This document shows positions 5,549 to 6,941 of a stretch of DNA of 6,941 nucleotides, piece after piece. Source of the stretch: Nocardia sp. (GTDB lineage: Bacteria; Actinomycetota; Actinomycetes; Mycobacteriales; Mycobacteriaceae); the NCBI GenBank assembly GCA_013361595.1, contig JABFXT010000613.1, forward strand, positions 1 through 6,941. The letters are read 5' to 3'. The position numbers and the translations under genes are program-made. Each line of letters opens with the position of its first letter. The first letter of the stretch is position 1. The notes under the pieces are model-generated. The model was not told where the DNA came from. It did not search any database and worked only from the letters and a program-made list of their open reading frames with translations.

Positions 5549-5577
5549 ATCCGACGAAGAGGAGAACGGAGGTCGTG

Positions 5578-6426
5578 GTGGCAACCACTGTCGACAGCAT
5601 CAGCGACAGCGGGCCCGGTGTCGACGAGTCGATCGTCGCGCGCGCCGCGCAACGCCTGATAACCGCCGCGGAGACGCGCCGGACCTGCGCCCCGCTGCGC
5701 GAGGGGCTGATCAGCCCGGACGATGTCGCCACCGCCTACCGGATCCAGGAGCGGTTCAACGCCGCCCGGGTGTCCCCGGAGGTCACCGTGGTGGGCCGCA
5801 AGATCGGCGCCACGTCGCAGGCCGTCCAGCAGCAGCTGGGCGTGGACCAGCCCGATTTCGGGGTCCTGTTCTCCGATATGGCCTACTCCGATGGGGATGT
5901 GATCCCGATCGACCGGCTGCTGCAACCTCGCGCCGAGGCCGAGATCGCATTCGTTCTGGGCGCCGATCTCGCCGACGGGCCACTCGATATCGAACAGTGC
6001 CGAGCGGCCGTGGCCGAGGCGGTGGCCGCACTCGAGATCGTCGACAGCCGGATCACCGACTGGAACATCTCCTTCGCCGACACCGTCGCCGACAACGCTT
6101 CCAGCGGGCTCTATGTGCTCGGGACCGAACGCCGCACCCTCGACGATTTCGAACCGGTCGACGTCGCCATGAGTATGCGGATCGACGGCGAAGAGGTGTC
6201 GACCGGAAACGGCGCCGCCTGCCTCGGCGACCCGCTCAATGCCCTGTCCTGGCTGGCCCGGCAGGCCCGCACCTTCGGCGAGCCCTTGCGCGCCGGACAG
6301 GTGATCCTCTCGGGAGCGCTCGGCCCGATGCGGCCGCTGCATCCCGGCGCCACCGTCACCGCCGCCATCTCCGGCCTCGGGACGGTCACAGCTTCGTTCA
6401 CCACCGCTTCGGAGGTATCCCAGTGA
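5578..6426 (+). CDS. 2-keto-4-pentenoate hydratase (2-oxopent-4-enoate hydratase)
   Basis: The 282-residue enzyme belongs to the MhpD/DmpE/BphH/HsaE group of the fumarylacetoacetase fold. It adds water to 2-hydroxypenta-2,4-dienoate to give 4-hydroxy-2-oxopentanoate in the lower meta-cleavage pathway for aromatic rings. Key features are GRKIGATS (73-80, containing the conserved Lys75), the metal-binding [11 protein letters not shown] segment with Glu120 and Glu122, the third acidic ligand Glu153 in [12 protein letters not shown], and [14 protein letters not shown] near the C-terminus. I chose the GTG at 5578, five bases after GGAGG (5568-5572); GTG at 5575 is also possible but only two bases from that site, and the frame is open to 5530. 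The N-terminus is slightly longer than in typical 260-270-residue members. The stop overlaps the next gene by 4 bp (GTGA). Exact substrate (plain or alkyl-substituted dienoate) is not determined. Confidence 0.93.
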   Translation: MATTVDSISDSGPGVDESIVARAAQRLITAAETRRTCAPLREGLISPDDVATAYRIQERFNAARVSPEVTVVGRKIGATSQAVQQQLGVDQPDFGVLFSDMAYSDGDVIPIDRLLQPRAEAEIAFVLGADLADGPLDIEQCRAAVAEAVAALEIVDSRITDWNISFADTVADNASSGLYVLGTERRTLDDFEPVDVAMSMRIDGEEVSTGNGAACLGDPLNALSWLARQARTFGEPLRAGQVILSGALGPMRPLHPGATVTAAISGLGTVTASFTTASEVSQ

Positions 6427-6941
6427 GTGACAACAGCAAACGCACCAAGGTCGCGATCATCGGATCGGGCAATATCGGCACCGACCTGATGATCAAGGTC
6501 CTGCGCCATTCCCGGTTCCTGGAGATGGGCGCCATGGTCGGTATCGACCCGGAGTCCGACGGCCTGGCCCGCGCGGCCCGGCTGAAGGTGCCCACCACCC
6601 ACGAGGGGGTGGAGGGCCTGATCGCGCTGCCGAACTTCGACGAGATCGAGATCGTCTTCGACGCGACCTCGGCCAAGGCGCACAAACAGAACCATGAGCG
6701 GCTGGCGCCCCTGGGCAAACGCCTGATCGACCTGACCCCCGCCGCGATCGGCCCGTTCGTGGTGCCGGCGGTGAACCTCGAGGAACACCTCGGCGCGCCG
6801 AACGTGAACATGGTGACCTGTGGCGGCCAGGCGACGATTCCGATCGTGGCCGCGGTTTCGCGGGTGGTTCCGGTGCCCTATGCCGAGATCGTGGCTTCCA
6901 TCGCCTCGATATCCGCCGGTCCCGGGACCCGCGCCAATATC
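6423..6941 (+). CDS. Acetaldehyde dehydrogenase (acylating), N-terminal 173 residues
   Basis: This is the CoA-acylating acetaldehyde dehydrogenase of the MhpF/DmpF/BphJ/HsaG family. It converts acetaldehyde or propionaldehyde plus CoA and NAD+ to acyl-CoA, and normally forms a channelling complex with 4-hydroxy-2-oxovalerate aldolase. Visible parts are the NAD-binding GSGNIGTDL (14-22), [10 protein letters not shown] (78-87), [18 protein letters not shown], and the catalytic Cys133 in [10 protein letters not shown]; the visible part ends in [10 protein letters not shown], the conserved region before the dimer domain. The start is GTG at 6423, with GGAGG at 6411-6415 seven bases upstream, and overlaps the hydratase stop by 4 bp. 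The window ends at a codon boundary within the gene; about half of the usual 300-residue length is missing. The aldolase gene is expected next but is not in view. Confidence 0.95.
   Translation, partial: MSDNSKRTKVAIIGSGNIGTDLMIKVLRHSRFLEMGAMVGIDPESDGLARAARLKVPTTHEGVEGLIALPNFDEIEIVFDATSAKAHKQNHERLAPLGKRLIDLTPAAIGPFVVPAVNLEEHLGAPNVNMVTCGGQATIPIVAAVSRVVPVPYAEIVASIASISAGPGTRANI

Noticed and set aside
5530..5577. Earlier GTG start of the hydratase at 5530
   Set aside because: The extra residues ([12 protein letters not shown]...) lie upstream of the GGAGG site and over the GTGTGC/GCACAC inverted repeat. They do not resemble the family N-terminus.
1..6941. tRNA, rRNA, CRISPR array, riboswitch, phage attachment site
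   Set aside because: No cloverleaf, conserved rRNA segment, regular short-repeat array or known riboswitch motif was seen on either strand.

Overview
The window reads as chromosomal DNA of a high-GC actinomycete. GC-rich third codon positions, GTG/TTG starts, 4-bp ATGA/GTGA overlaps and the gene families point to a Nocardia- or Rhodococcus-like member of the Mycobacteriales. The genus is an inference from gene style, not from a marker gene.

Left block (1-2310, + strand): an operon-like run. It holds the 3' end of a DUF4097 beta-repeat protein, then a DrrA-type ABC ATPase, then a DrrB-type six-helix permease that overlaps the ATPase by 4 bp. A strong intrinsic terminator ends it. The ATPase and permease together should form an ABC-2 type (drug or lipid) exporter. 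The promoter lies upstream of the window.

Middle block (2311-4699): accessory-looking DNA. A small two-helix membrane protein (-) and a TetR regulator (+) diverge from an AT-richer region. That region carries two related CAAC-N6-GTTG dyads, and the TetR gene looks leaderless. Directly after tetR lies a short decayed piece of an IS481-family transposase. A 370-residue protein of unknown function follows on the - strand, preceded by an unusual cluster of inverted repeats that includes a perfect 12-bp stem.

Right block (4700-6941): an IclR-family regulator (-) faces a catabolic operon (+) of 2-keto-4-pentenoate hydratase and acylating acetaldehyde dehydrogenase (cut by the window end). These are consecutive parts of the lower meta-cleavage pathway that turns 2-hydroxypenta-2,4-dienoate into central metabolites. 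The missing step, 4-hydroxy-2-oxovalerate aldolase, would be expected just beyond the window. The 113-bp divergent intergenic region holds dyads and a direct repeat suited to IclR control.

I found no tRNA, rRNA, CRISPR array or clearly new multi-gene system. The least explained items are the 370-residue orphan with its palindrome cluster, and the TetR/membrane-protein pair with its tandem operators.
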